Made by a program: the position numbers and the translations under genes. Of a stretch of 64,000 nt of DNA, positions 8,336 to 17,801 are shown piece after piece. Origin of the DNA: Mesorhizobium huakuii (GTDB lineage: Bacteria; Pseudomonadota; Alphaproteobacteria; Rhizobiales; Rhizobiaceae). Where the stretch lies: NCBI RefSeq assembly GCF_014189455.1, contig NZ_CP050296.1, positions 2,228,001 through 2,292,000 on the forward strand. Direction: 5' to 3'. Positions within the stretch are counted from its first letter, which is position 1, and every line of letters begins with the position of its first letter. The notes beneath the pieces were generated by a model, which was not told the origin of the DNA, made no database searches, and saw nothing but the letters and a program-made list of their open reading frames with translations.

Positions 8336-11300
8336 CTATCCCGCGCTGCGCTGGACCTGGCGGCTGGCGCCGAGCCAGCGCTCGACTTTCTCCAGCAGGG
8401 CCCTGGGGCTGATCGGCTTGGGCAGATAATCGTCCATGCCCGCCTCAAGGCAGCGTTCGCGATCGCCCTTGAGCGCATGCGCGGTGACGCCGACAATCGG
8501 CACATGCGTGCCAGTTTCCTGCTCCAGTTGGCGGATCGCGGCGGTCGCCTCGAGCCCGCTCATCTCCGGCATCGAGACATCCATCAGGATCATGCACGGA
8601 TTGAGCTTGCCGAAGGCGTCGAGCGCCTTGCGGCCATTGCCGACGATCTCGAAGCCGTAACCGGTCTCGCCAAGAATCTGGGTGAAGACCATCTGGTTCA
8701 CCTCATTGTCCTCGGCCACGAGGATATCCAGCCTGTGTCCGCCATCGCCGGTGGCAGGCAGCCTCGGACGAACCGGCGGCGGCTGCAATTGCGCGCGTTG
8801 TTCGGACAGCGCCAGTGGCGGCCGCTGGGGAGCATCAAGTCTCTCGGTTGCAAGCTGGACCGGGATGTCCGTGGTGTGGCGATGGCGCTGGATGGTCGCG
8901 ACCAGCGTCTCCAGGAGCACGGAGGAGCGCGCCGGCTTGATCAGCTGGGCGTCGATGCCGAGATCGCGGTAACTGGTGTTGGCGAGCGACTGGTCGACCG
9001 AGGTCAGCATGATGATCGGCGTCTCGGCAAGGCCTTCGGTGTTGCGCACGATGCGCGCCATTTCGGCACCGCTCATCTCTGGCATCTGGTAGTCGAGCAC
9101 GACGCAATCGACAGGCACGCCATAGGCGGCGGCCGCGATCAGCACCTTGAGACCCTCGGCGCCGCTTTCGGCCGCGCAAGAATCGAACGTCCACGAAGTC
9201 ATCTGCTCGGTCAGGATGGCTCGGTTGACGGCATTGTCGTCGACGATCAGCACGCGCGCGCCGGTCACGTCCACCGGCATGATGCGCTGCCCGTTCTGCT
9301 GTCCGGCCCTGGGCAACGTTACGGTGAACCAGAAGGTCGAGCCCTTGCCCTCGGCGCTCTCGACGCCGATCTCGCCGCCCATCAGTTCGACCAGCCGTGA
9401 AGTGATGGCAAGGCCCAGCCCGGTGCCCTCATGCCGCCTTGTCGAGGAGGTGTCAACCTGGCTGAATTTTTCGAAGACAAGCTTCAGCTTTTCCTCGGGG
9501 ATGCCGATACCGGTGTCGGTGACCGAGATCGTCAGCCTTGTTCCGGCCGGGACCCTCTCGCCGGTCACATCGACCAGCACATGGCCTTCATCGGTGAATT
9601 TCACCGCATTGCCGAGCAGGTTGGTGACGATCTGGCGGATGCGGCCGACATCGCCGATGAACAGGCTTTCGAGCCTCGGCTCGACGCGCACGATGAGCTC
9701 GAGGTCCTTTTCCTTGGCCCGTGTCGACACCAGCGTCGCCACGTCCTCGATCGCCTCGGCAAGGTTGAAGGGCGCCGGATCGAGCACCATCTGGCCGGCA
9801 TCGATCTTGGAGAAATCCAGGATGTCGTTGATGATGGTCAACAGCGCGTTGCCCGACTTGACGATGATGTCGGTGAACGTCTTCTGCTTCGGATCGAGAT
9901 TGGATTTGGCCAGGAGTTCCGCCATGCCCAGCACACCATTCATCGGCGTGCGGATCTCATGGCTCATATTGGCAAGGAATTCCGACTTGGCGCGGTCGGC
10001 GAGCACGGCGCGCTGGCGCGCCTCGCTGAGCTCCGCCTCGCGCATCTTCAGTTCCGTGATGTCGGTGGTCGATCCGATCAGGTAGAGCGAACCGTCCGAC
10101 GCGATCATCGCGCCCTTGCGCGCGAACTGATGCCTGACGCTGCCATCGGGGAGTGTCACACTCTCCTCGATCTCCTGGGTATCGCCGGTGCGCAGCACCG
10201 CCAGATCGCCGGCCACGAAAGCCTCGCCATCCGGCCCGAAGATCTCGATGTCTGTCTTGCCGATCGCATCTTCCCTGCCGAGACCGGTCAGATCGCACCA
10301 GCCCTTGTTGACATAGAACTGCCTGAGATCGGAGCGCTTGGCGTAGATCGACACCGGTACATTATCGATCAGGCTGCGGAACACCTCGTTCTCGCGCATG
10401 CTCTCTTCCAGAGCCCGCTCGCGCGCCTTGACTTCGGTGATGTCGGTGCTGGAGCCGACCAGATGCACCGATCCGTCAATGGCCACCAGGCGGCTCTTGC
10501 GCGTCATCAATTGCCGCACCGTGCCGTCGCGGTGGGTGACGGGCTCCTCGACCTCACGCACGGCGCCGGTCGCCACGACATCGGTGTCGTCATGGCTGTA
10601 GCCTTCCGCGTCCTCGGCGCCGAACAGCTGGCGATCGGTCCGGCCGATGACGTCTTCCTTTGCGAGGCCGGTAATCGCGCACCAGGCCTTGTTGACGAAT
10701 TCGATGCTCAGATCCTGCGCCTTGATGAAGGCGGCCACCGGCAACTCGTCCATAACGTGCCGGAAGAGATCGATCTGGCGCATCGAGTCGCGCAGCGCCG
10801 CCTCGCGGCTCTTGATGTCGGTGATGTCGACACGCACGCCGATGAACGTGCTGTCATCGGTGCGCATGTCGTAGACCTGGTACCAGCGTCCATCGGCATT
10901 GAGCCGCTCGTAGGAAGAATTTGGCAGGTGGTAGCGCGCCAGCATGCTGTCGAGCCAGCGTTCGGGTTCGGTCTCGTACAGCCTGTCGATGCCGGCATCG
11001 CCGCTCGAGCGGAAATAGCCGACCGAATGGCCGAACTCCAGCGCCTCGCGGAAGCTGCGGCCGGGCTGCCAGAAGGGTTTGAGCGCGGGCAGCGAGTCCT
11101 GCAGCTTGCGGTTGGCGAAGACGAACTGGTCGTCGCGGTCGTAGATGATGACGCCGGCCGGCAGCGATTCCAGCACGCTGGCAAGATGCCTGCGCGCATC
11201 CTGTGCCTCGGTCTCGCGGCCCTTCATGTCGGTGACGTCGACATAGGAGATGAGCCGCTTGCCGCCGGGCAGCGGCGCCAGCGATGCGACAAGCGTGCGC

Positions 11301-12505
11301 CCGTCATTGTGCGGCAATTGCCTGGAGCCGGCGACGCCAGCCCTGATTTCGGCTTCGCGCTCGGCCGTGTGACGTTGCCAGGCAATTTCATCGGCGCCGT
11401 AAGGGTCGATGCCGCGGCTGGCTTCCATCAGCTCGCGGAAGGCCGAGCCGATGCCGGCGCGGCCGGGATCGATCCTCCAGAAGTCATAGAAGGCGCGATT
11501 GATGACTTCGGCACGCATATCGGCATCGAGGACGAGAACGCCGATCGGCATCTCATCGACCATGGTGCGCAGATTGGCGAAGGTCTCGGCGATTTTGGCG
11601 TTGGCGCTCTCGATCTCGGCATCGCGACGCTTGAGTTCGGTGACCTCATAGTAGGTCAAGAGCCGCTTGCCGCCGGACAGCGCCGTCACCGAGAACATCA
11701 TCGTCCTGCCGTTGGCATGGACAAATTCGCGTGGCGCGACGGAGCCGGCGCGAATCTCCTCGATACGGGTGGCGAGGTAGCGCTGCCACGGCTGTTCGTC
11801 GATGTCGCCATAGATGCCATTGCGGCGGTTGAGTTCCATCAGCCGGCTGAACGGAGCGCCGACGGTCACGGCATCGTCCGGTATCCTCGACAGGTCGCGA
11901 TAGGCCTTGTTGACGATCAGCGTGTCGAGCTTGGCATCAAGAAGCACGACGCCCATGTGCATGGCGTCCATCGTCCGTTCCAGATCGGCAAGATGCCGGT
12001 CGGGTTCGCTGCCCGACAACGGGTTCTGCTCCACGGTCTCGAAGGCGCTGGCCAGCGCCGTGACATTGCGGCCTATGCCGCGATAGCCGGCAAATTCCCC
12101 TTCGCCGTCAAACCGTGGGAAGCCTGACGTCAGCACCCAGCGGCAGTCGGCGCCGCCGCCCTTCAGTTCGTAGACGAAGTCGCGGAACGGCCGGCGCGCC
12201 TGCAGATCCTCCAGATGCGCAGCCGCGCTGTGGTTACCCTTCAGGACCTGGTTGAGGAAATCGAAGCGGAACCGGCCAAGCACATCGGCCGGATCGATGC
12301 CGGTGGCCGCCTGGTAGGTGGGGGAAAGCCAGGAGAACCGCAGTTCGGCGTCGGTCTCCCAAACCCAGTCCGAGCCTGCCTCGACCAGTTGGCGAAGCGC
12401 ATCGGTCGAATCCATGTCCGCGCGCGGTGGCGCATCGCGGCGATGTACCGCCTTGCCGGGCTCACGCTTGCCGCGCGCGCCGATTGTTTCGTCCGCTTCC
12501 GCCAT
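8336..12505 (-). CDS. Multi-PAS hybrid histidine kinase with two receiver domains
   Basis: Soluble hybrid sensor kinase of 1389 residues with no evident membrane span. Six PAS-like modules occupy about residues 35-815, starting with DWVWETDAELRFSWLSPTYQ; modules 2 and 3 resemble each other (VVLLDAKLDTLIVNKAYRDL, VLVLDADMRAEVINRAFYDF), as do 5 and 6 (EFVNKAWCAITGL, FYVNKGWCDLTGL). HisKA carries H849 in [15 protein letters not shown], followed by HATPase_c with NLLGNAVKFTDEG, DTGIGIP and GTGLGLAI. Receiver 1 has D1138 (VVLDYQMPEMSG) and receiver 2 has D1309 (ILMDVSMPEMSG) with LPKPIS. There is no separate output domain, so it should pass phosphate to an unlinked histidine phosphotransferase or act by protein contact. 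Its transmitter closely matches the kinase at 62465. Confidence 0.93.
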   Translation of the reverse strand: MAEADETIGARGKREPGKAVHRRDAPPRADMDSTDALRQLVEAGSDWVWETDAELRFSWLSPTYQAATGIDPADVLGRFRFDFLNQVLKGNHSAAAHLEDLQARRPFRDFVYELKGGGADCRWVLTSGFPRFDGEGEFAGYRGIGRNVTALASAFETVEQNPLSGSEPDRHLADLERTMDAMHMGVVLLDAKLDTLIVNKAYRDLSRIPDDAVTVGAPFSRLMELNRRNGIYGDIDEQPWQRYLATRIEEIRAGSVAPREFVHANGRTMMFSVTALSGGKRLLTYYEVTELKRRDAEIESANAKIAETFANLRTMVDEMPIGVLVLDADMRAEVINRAFYDFWRIDPGRAGIGSAFRELMEASRGIDPYGADEIAWQRHTAEREAEIRAGVAGSRQLPHNDGRTLVASLAPLPGGKRLISYVDVTDMKGRETEAQDARRHLASVLESLPAGVIIYDRDDQFVFANRKLQDSLPALKPFWQPGRSFREALEFGHSVGYFRSSGDAGIDRLYETEPERWLDSMLARYHLPNSSYERLNADGRWYQVYDMRTDDSTFIGVRVDITDIKSREAALRDSMRQIDLFRHVMDELPVAAFIKAQDLSIEFVNKAWCAITGLAKEDVIGRTDRQLFGAEDAEGYSHDDTDVVATGAVREVEEPVTHRDGTVRQLMTRKSRLVAIDGSVHLVGSSTDITEVKARERALEESMRENEVFRSLIDNVPVSIYAKRSDLRQFYVNKGWCDLTGLGREDAIGKTDIEIFGPDGEAFVAGDLAVLRTGDTQEIEESVTLPDGSVRHQFARKGAMIASDGSLYLIGSTTDITELKMREAELSEARQRAVLADRAKSEFLANMSHEIRTPMNGVLGMAELLAKSNLDPKQKTFTDIIVKSGNALLTIINDILDFSKIDAGQMVLDPAPFNLAEAIEDVATLVSTRAKEKDLELIVRVEPRLESLFIGDVGRIRQIVTNLLGNAVKFTDEGHVLVDVTGERVPAGTRLTISVTDTGIGIPEEKLKLVFEKFSQVDTSSTRRHEGTGLGLAITSRLVELMGGEIGVESAEGKGSTFWFTVTLPRAGQQNGQRIMPVDVTGARVLIVDDNAVNRAILTEQMTSWTFDSCAAESGAEGLKVLIAAAAYGVPVDCVVLDYQMPEMSGAEMARIVRNTEGLAETPIIMLTSVDQSLANTSYRDLGIDAQLIKPARSSVLLETLVATIQRHRHTTDIPVQLATERLDAPQRPPLALSEQRAQLQPPPVRPRLPATGDGGHRLDILVAEDNEVNQMVFTQILGETGYGFEIVGNGRKALDAFGKLNPCMILMDVSMPEMSGLEATAAIRQLEQETGTHVPIVGVTAHALKGDRERCLEAGMDDYLPKPISPRALLEKVERWLGASRQVQRSAG

Positions 12506-12688
12506 GCTGTCCCCACCCCGAAAATCAAGGCCGAACCCTCCCTCCGCGGTTCGTCGGCGGAATGTGCCCGAGAAGCATTAACGATCCGCTAACCTTAACG
12601 GCGCAACCAGCGCGTTCCTCCTGCGTTATTCAGTCCGGTTGTCGGGCGGACCAAGGCCGCGTTATAAGCCCGTGCAGGGGTGTTGCTA

Positions 12689-13051
12689 ATGTATGGACGG
12701 ATAGGGCCTTTCTTGCTGGGCGTGGTGCTGCTTTTCGGCAGCGGCTGTTCGCGCAGCTATGACGGCACGGTGATCATTCCGCGGCCGCTCGACGCCAGGC
12801 GCTTCTGGGACCGGCCGCCACCCAATATCGACTACGCCCCGCCGGCCGACAACGGCGCCTTTCCGGTGCCGCCACAGCCGCCACCCGGACGACTTTCTGA
12901 TCGCAGGGTTTTGAAGCCTGCCGTGCATAGACGGCACCAGACGCGATTTTCGCCGCCGCCTCCCCCGCCCTCGGACTCGGATTCGCAAAAGCAATTGGCA
13001 TGCAGGAACGTGAGCGCGCCAGGCCAACGGGTTCGCATGGTCTGCGAATAG
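12689..13051 (+). CDS. Small proline-rich putative lipoprotein
   Basis: A 120-residue protein of no recognised family. The ATG at 12689 follows GCAGGGG by 8 bases, better than a GTG at 12680. The N-terminus (MYGRIGPFLLGVVLLFGSGC) looks like a lipoprotein signal, with C20 as the likely lipidated residue, although Gly at -3 is unusual. The mature part is rich in Pro and Arg with runs such as PVPPQPPPG and PPPPPPSDSD and has no predicted fold. It diverges from the hybrid kinase. Codon use fits its neighbours; function unknown. Confidence 0.6.
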   Translation: MYGRIGPFLLGVVLLFGSGCSRSYDGTVIIPRPLDARRFWDRPPPNIDYAPPADNGAFPVPPQPPPGRLSDRRVLKPAVHRRHQTRFSPPPPPPSDSDSQKQLACRNVSAPGQRVRMVCE

Positions 13052-13097
13052 GAGCAATTCAGGGAAGCTGCCCGCCGGAGCCTCACAGCGGACAGGC

Positions 13098-13334
13098 CTA
13101 TAGCGATGCCGCGCCCTTCTTCGGTTCCTTTGCGCCAAGCTTGTCGAGCGCAAGACGAACCTGGCGCAAATCGTCCTGCCAGCCGTCATCATCGCCCATG
13201 GAACTCTCCGACGCCGCCCGCTGCAGGCCGCGCGCCTCGGATTCGATCTCACGCAGTTCGGCGACCTTCTCGTCATTGGTCAGTGAGCCGTCTTCGACGA
13301 TCTCCAGAACCCGCATTTCCCTGAACGTGGCCAT
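13098..13334 (-). CDS. Small acidic helical protein of unknown function
   Basis: A 78-residue protein beginning MATFREMRVLEIVEDGSLTN. It is charged and probably all helical (DEKVAELREIESEARGLQRA, WQDDLRQVRLALDKLGAKEP), without membrane segment, cysteines or a known motif. GCCAGGAGAAACGCC upstream supplies a good ribosome site. It stands alone between the lipoprotein and the DUF2865 gene, both of different reading context. I do not recognise a family; the balanced helical composition and ribosome site argue that it is a real gene. Confidence 0.65.
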   Translation of the reverse strand: MATFREMRVLEIVEDGSLTNDEKVAELREIESEARGLQRAASESSMGDDDGWQDDLRQVRLALDKLGAKEPKKGAASL

Positions 13335-13462
13335 GGCGTTTCTCCTGGCTGATGTCGATCACAACGCCGTGAGCGCCCCTCTGTTCCAGACGGTTCTATA
13401 GCCGGCTGCACCATGACAGCCTGCTGCAAGCTGTTATCCGATGGATGCGCAGAGAGGGGCGG

Positions 13463-14367
13463 TCATTCAGCCGGGAAGAAGGCCGGGCCGACCACGCGCA
13501 CCGGCCGCTTGCTGGCCTCGATCGACTGCAGCTGAGCGACAGCCGCGGTCTCGGTGCCGGATTGCGGGATCGCCGCAACGTTGCCGAGGTCCGGCTTTGG
13601 CTGCGGCAGGGGAATGACGGCGTTGGTCATGTTTGTCGGCGTCACCGTCCTTGCCCGCAATTCGGCAACGCGCTGGTAGTAGCGCTTGACGTCGCAGGCC
13701 TTGAAACTGGCATCGTCGCGGTAGCGGAAAGCCGACGGCAGTTCGGTATAGGGTTTGCGCGTATCGAGCGCGACCATCTTTTCGGTTTCAAGACTGGCAT
13801 CGCTGAGCGTGTAGAGATCGACGGCCGGATCATCGCAGATGTAACGGCACTGATCGGCCATATCCTTGACATCGTCGTTGCCGGCAAATTGCGACTTTGG
13901 CGCGGGGAAGAAGTAGCCATCCGACAGGCGCACGCAAAACAGCATCGCATTGCCGGCATAGATTGCTCCGCCGGACTGGGTCTTCGGCGCCGGGCGCTCC
14001 TTCGCCCCGAACGTGCAGCCGAGCGCCGCGAACCGTGCCTGCAGGCCGAAATGTCCCGGCCAGAATTGGATGCGGCGGCCATCTGGCGCAGCACCTCCGT
14101 GCGGTTTCTGGCAAGGTCGGCACAAGCGTTGAAGAAGCCGCCCGTGGCGCTTTGCGCCGTGCATCTGCGTTGCCTCTCCAGGCCCTGGATCGCCGCAAGC
14201 TGGCGGCGCAGTTGCGCCAGTTCGGGGCTCGCGCCCCCACCGCGGCCGCCAGAAAGCAACTGACCTCTGATGGCGCTGCAACTATCCGCGTAGGAAGACG
14301 CCGTGCCAAGCGCAGAGGCCGCCACCGTCACCAGTGCGATCATCATGAGAAACCAGAAACGGATCAT
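13463..14367 (-). pseudogene. DUF2865-type exported protein, single-base frameshift
   Basis: The protein is split over two frames. From ATG at 14367 the first frame gives a signal peptide (MIRFWFLMMIALVTVAASAL) and a coiled region (LAQLRRQLAAIQGLERQRRC) up to about AASNSGRD. The second frame then continues GLQARFAALGC, CVRLSDGYFFPAPKSQF, MADQCRYICDDPAVDLYTLS and runs to the stop at 13463. Joined, they make roughly 300 residues matching my knowledge of rhizobial DUF2865 proteins, with conserved cysteines in the CVR...DGYFFP and C...ICDD blocks. The shift lies near 14045-14062, where one base gained or two lost would restore the frame. It may be a sequence error; function is unknown. Confidence 0.75.
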
Positions 14368-14693
14368 CGGGGCGACGTTGTCCTTGTTGCTGACGGACTG
14401 GAATCGCGTTCTTTCGACTTGGATAATCTATAACTAAATGAGCTATACCTAATAATTGAAGAGTTACGACATGAAACAGACTTTCATCTAGTGTAATAGG
14501 ATCGCTCCTGTAAATTCGATATTACATTTTTATTTCAAGATTGAGACGAACCGGAAAACAATGCGGCCAGTCCGGCGGCTGTCGAAATCGCTGGACCATG
14601 GACCGCAGGGGCGAACGATCAATCCGGCGTTACCGGCACCTGACCTTGAAACCTTTGCCTGACTGCCGCGTTGATGGGCAGAGGAGAACGCAG
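14368..14693. other. AT-rich gene-free gap
   Basis: About 14420-14545 is far richer in A and T than the rest of the window (for example AACTAAATGAGCTATACC and TTACATTTTTATTTCAAG). No reading frame of length with a ribosome site is seen. It may hold promoters for the DUF2865 gene on the left and the small gene on the right. Confidence 0.6.
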
Positions 14694-14909
14694 ATGTCGA
14701 TCCACTTCACGGTATCGGAACTGACAAGAAACCTTTTCCATTCTCTCGGGCTGGATCACGAGCGCGCGCCACGACCGCTCAATCCCGAGCAAAACCTGTT
14801 GCTTGAGTGCTATCTGGCCGGACAGATTCCGGAATCGGCCTGGAGCGACTACGTGTTCGAAACACCGGATCTGGCACGGCATGCCGAGGTCCGGCGCCTG
14901 AACCATTGA
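14694..14909 (+). CDS. Small protein of unknown function
   Basis: A 71-residue protein starting MSIHFTVSELTRNLFHSLGL at an ATG preceded by GAGGAGAACGCAG, a strong ribosome site. Visible segments are LNPEQNLLLECYLAGQIPES and WSDYVFETPDLARHAEVRRL. It is acidic to neutral, probably helical, with a single cysteine and no membrane span. It stands alone downstream of an AT-rich stretch that could carry its promoter. I do not recognise the family. Confidence 0.6.
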   Translation: MSIHFTVSELTRNLFHSLGLDHERAPRPLNPEQNLLLECYLAGQIPESAWSDYVFETPDLARHAEVRRLNH

Positions 14910-15049
14910 GCAATTGTTTCTTCAAAGCCAGCCTGGCGGAGGCGTAAGGCCTTACCAGGCAGCCTGTCCGAAAGCTTTCCCTCGCCCATGGACATCAGGG
15001 ATGTGTATCCGGGTGCCGCCATTTCTCACTGAAAGGTCGGCGGCAACAG

Positions 15050-15421
15050 CTATTTCTTCGGAGAAACCAGTTGCAACGTGAAGACGTTGCCGCCAACGCC
15101 TTGCGCCAAAGCCGGTGAAAAAGTCAGGGGCGTGCAATTCTTGACGGCGGCAATGGCCGCGTCGATGAATGCCTTCCGCGCCTTGTCATCGCCGGCGACT
15201 TTGACGGCGGTCGGCCGTGGCGGACCGATCAGCGAGCCGTCGCGCTTGAAGCTGAAGCTCAGGGTTACGGTCGAATTCCCGGCGTCCGCCGGCGGCGTCC
15301 AGCACGCCTGGATCGCGTCCCCGACATCATCCATTGTGTTGAGCACTGCTGCCTGTGACGGGAGAAGCGTCCCAGCCAGCATTCCACCTGCCATCACAAG
15401 CGTTGCCGCCACGCATTTCAT
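15050..15421 (-). CDS. Exported small protein with TonB C-terminal-like fold
   Basis: A 123-residue exported protein. The N-terminus MKCVAATLVMAGGMLAGTLL with PSQAAV is a signal peptide cleaved near residue 24. The mature part has ACWTPPADAGNSTVTLSFSF, FKRDGSLIGPPRPTAVKV and a C-terminal AAIAAVKNCTPLTFSPALA, the alternating pattern of TonB C-terminal or TolA-like domains, where Cys in ACW and KNC often pair. No TonB box, membrane anchor or partner gene is nearby, so it is probably a free periplasmic protein. Family assignment is by pattern and only moderately sure. Confidence 0.7.
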   Translation of the reverse strand: MKCVAATLVMAGGMLAGTLLPSQAAVLNTMDDVGDAIQACWTPPADAGNSTVTLSFSFKRDGSLIGPPRPTAVKVAGDDKARKAFIDAAIAAVKNCTPLTFSPALAQGVGGNVFTLQLVSPKK

Positions 15422-15523
15422 CGCAAGCCCTCATCTCGCTCCAGGCCGGCATTCCAAGCCGAATCCGCTGGAAGCGATGTTAGAGCCAGCGTCGGCGATG
15501 ACAATATCCCGATGTGAAAAGTT

Positions 15524-15634
15524 GATGCTCTGGCGCAATTCCAGGAAAAGTGTCAGCGGTTTTCCGTCCGGAATTGCGCAAAAACAAAGAGATAGAGCGG
15601 CTCGCCGTTTCCGTGAAACGGAGCAATGCTCTGG
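15524..15634. repeat. RIME-like mosaic palindromic repeat, family C copy 1
   Basis: The element begins GATGCTCTGGCGCAATTCC and ends GCAATGCTCTGG. Inside are two hairpins: GCAATTCC...GGAATTGC around AGCGGTTTTCCGTCC, and a second around CGCCGTTTCCGTGAAACGG, separated by CAAAAACAAAGAGATAGAGC. The same order occurs at 19808. It matches the rhizobial intergenic mosaic element (RIME) pattern as I know it. No coding content. Confidence 0.8.
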
Positions 15635-15683
15635 CGTTGCCTGGTCACCGTCGCGCGATGTCCCGGCATGAGGCCGAAAAAGC

Positions 15684-15708
15684 AAAAAAGGCCGGCACGG
15701 AGCCGACC
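15684..15708 (-). terminator. Rho-independent terminator of the frameshifted GST gene
   Basis: On the minus strand GGTCGGC and GCCGGCC (one mismatch) flank a 5-base loop and are followed by TTTTTT. It lies 85 bp past the stop at 15793, in the right orientation for the minus-strand gene pair 17255-15793. Confidence 0.7.
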
Positions 15709-15792
15709 TTTCCTTCCACCGATCATGCGCCAGTACATCCGTGGTCGCGCGGTGAATTCCTGCCAGTAGACAGGGCTTTGGTTAACGAAGCC

Positions 15793-16644
15793 TTAAGCTG
15801 AAGCCTTCGCCTGCGACCGCACATAGGCGATGTAGCCACGCACGTCGCCGGCCGGCTCGGCGTAGGCCTTGCCGAGCTTCTTCTCGATTGCCGCCATATA
15901 CTCCTTCGCCCATTTGGGCAGCGCGTAGTCGATGACCGCCAGGAACTCGAGCGTCGCCGCCAGCCTTATGTCGGCGATCGACGGGTTCTTGCCGCCGATG
16001 AACGGCTTGCCGTCCCTGAAGAAGCTGTGGAAGACCTCCAGCGGCTCGGCGATCGCGGCCATCGCGGCCTTCTGTGCTTCCGACTTCTTGTCCGGATGGG
16101 CATCGCTGTGGCCGACCTCGCCGGCATATTGCGGGAACCCCAGCGCCGGGTAGGTGGCGCGCGCCACAAGGGGGGTAGAGCGTGCCGATCAGGTAGAACA
16201 TGGCGCTGTCGACCATCGCCCGCTTGGCCGGCGCCTTCGGATAGAATTTCTCCAGCCCGTGCTTGTTGGCGAGGTACTGCATGATGGCGCAGCTTTCCCA
16301 CAGCACACCCCTGGGCAGCCCCTTGTCCTCGATCATCGGCGTCAGATGCGCCGGATTGCGCGCCATATATTCGGGCGAACGCGTGTGGCCCCAGGCGTCG
16401 GTCTCGGCGGCGTCGAACCCGGCCGCGCGGGCAAACACCCGCACCGTCATGTTGTTGACGCTCGGCTTCAGCATGCTGAGCTTCAGCGCCGGCTTTTTCG
16501 CCGGCTTGGCCTTGGCGGCCTTCGGCGCCGACTTTTGAGCTGCCGGTTTTGCCGCTGCTTTCGCGGCCACTTTTGCCGCAGCCGCGCTTTCGGCTTTGCC
16601 TGGGCACCGGATTTCCCAGCACTCTTGGTCACTGTCTTTGCCAT
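15793..16644 (-). pseudogene. Glutathione S-transferase-like protein with Ala/Lys-rich N-terminus, two frameshifts
   Basis: The ATG at 16644 follows GAGGGAGGACAATA, a strong ribosome site, and begins MAKTVTKSAGKSGAQAKPKA. One base too many near 16578-16590 shifts the frame into AAAAKVAAKAAAKPAAQKSA, a lysine-alanine tail like histone H1. The GST-like body follows (VFARAAGFDAAETDAW, WESCAIMQYLANKHGLEKFY) until a C6 run (16170-16175 on the plus strand as G6) shifts the frame again; removing one base restores LYPLVARATYPALGF and the C-terminal domain (FIGGKNPSIADIRLAATLEF) to the stop at 15793. Both indels are simple and the protein is otherwise intact, so errors or phase slippage are as likely as decay. 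Confidence 0.8.
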
Positions 16645-16673
16645 TATTGTCCTCCCTCTGTTTTTGTTGGCCG

Positions 16674-17255
16674 TCAGTATGGATTCTTCGGCGCCCGGTC
16701 GTCCGACAAAGTCGCGCGGGAGCTCTCGACAAGCGCCTGGATCGCGTCGGCAAGGTGTGCCTCGGCGATGTTGTAATCACCGCGTCCGACACGCAGCCTG
16801 TGCGCCTGCATCAGCACGTCCGCATGGGTGAAACCCGTTGGCGGCTCGAAGCGGTAGGAGGCGAGTTCGATCAGCAGGCCGAGCGGATCCTCGAAATAAA
16901 TCGAATCCATGAAGCCGCGATCCTTGACGCCGCTGTGCTTGATGCCGCGCTCATCGAGCCGGGCGACCGCCTGCAGGAAGGTGACACGCGACACCGCAAA
17001 CGCGATGTGGTGGACGCAGCCCGGATCGGTCGGCGTGCGCCGTTTCTGCGGCGTGCGGCTCTCATCGGTGAAGACGGTGATCAGCCGGCCGTCGCCCGGA
17101 TCGAAATAGAGATGGCTTTCGCTGGCCTTGTCGAGGTTGGGCTGCTCGAAGATGAACGGCATGCCGAGCACGCCTTCCCAGAAATCGATCGAGGTCTGGC
17201 GCCCGGCGCCGACCAGCGTGATGTGGTGGACGCCCTGCGCTTGCAGTTTCTGCAT
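16674..17255 (-). CDS. VOC (glyoxalase/extradiol dioxygenase fold) protein
   Basis: A 193-residue metal-dependent vicinal-oxygen-chelate protein. Two VOC halves are seen: VHHITLVGAGRQTSIDFWEG (H11 region) with HLYFDPGDGRLITVF, and VHHIAFAVSRVTFLQAVARL with YFEDPLGLLIELA, whose histidines and glutamates are placed as metal ligands. The last 50 residues (FTHADVLMQAHRLRVGRGDY) are an extra tail with no known domain. It is the first gene of a minus-strand pair with the GST-like gene 29 bp downstream, so a glutathione-linked detoxification role is plausible. The substrate cannot be told. Confidence 0.8.
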   Translation of the reverse strand: MQKLQAQGVHHITLVGAGRQTSIDFWEGVLGMPFIFEQPNLDKASESHLYFDPGDGRLITVFTDESRTPQKRRTPTDPGCVHHIAFAVSRVTFLQAVARLDERGIKHSGVKDRGFMDSIYFEDPLGLLIELASYRFEPPTGFTHADVLMQAHRLRVGRGDYNIAEAHLADAIQALVESSRATLSDDRAPKNPY

Positions 17256-17500
17256 CGGCCTTCTCCCCGTGGCATCGTTGCCCGTCAGGATCTGCCTGGC
17301 ACCCGGCGTTCAGTGCGCCGCTTGAGCCCTGCCTCGAAATCCATGAGGTGATGCTAGTGCAATCGGACCCGCCGCGCCAGAAGCCGTAAGTCCTATCGCT
17401 GCATGACGGGAAACCCGCTCTTGGCCCTAAAAGCTCAAGAGACGGCGGAAGCGATCGCAAGGCGAAAGCCGCCCTTACCACGTCTCGGACGAAGCCACGA

Positions 17501-17698
17501 CTAGGCGACGGCCCTGAGTTCGGCTTCCGCCAGCATTCCCAGGCCACTGCACTCAGTGCAGGTAACGGTTTTGCCCGGGCAACTGGTCTGGTGCGTCCCT
17601 TGCGGGCAGCAATGCCCTTTCGACGCACTCCATCTGGAGCAATCGAAAACCTTGCCGCCGCCATAGCAGCGCGGGCAAATCATCTTCACTGACGCCAT
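17501..17698 (-). CDS. Small zinc-ribbon protein with DnaJ-like CxxCxGxG motifs
   Basis: A 65-residue protein read from ATG at 17698 (MASVKMICPRCYGGGKVFDC); a longer start at 17779 adds 27 unlikely residues. CPRCYGGG and CTECSGLG are the paired cysteine motifs of the DnaJ zinc-finger repeat, with additional cysteines in between (GHCCPQGTHQTSCPGK), so a bound zinc is likely. Such free-standing ribbons occur in rhizobia without known function. No operon partner: the next gene in the same direction, the VOC gene, is 245 bp away. Confidence 0.65.
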   Translation of the reverse strand: MASVKMICPRCYGGGKVFDCSRWSASKGHCCPQGTHQTSCPGKTVTCTECSGLGMLAEAELRAVA

Positions 17699-17801
17699 TC
17701 CAACTCTACCCGACCCAAAATCCACGTTGCCGCGGATGCTACCCCACGCCGTAAGTAACAGGGATCGTTGCGCTTTCAAGCGTCGCGGCCTGACTTAAAT
17801 T

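Noticed and set aside
9431..12127. An 898-residue plus-strand reading frame antisense to the multi-PAS kinase
   Set aside because: It mirrors the kinase codons in a high-GC gene, has no ribosome site or recognisable domain, and is a typical shadow frame.
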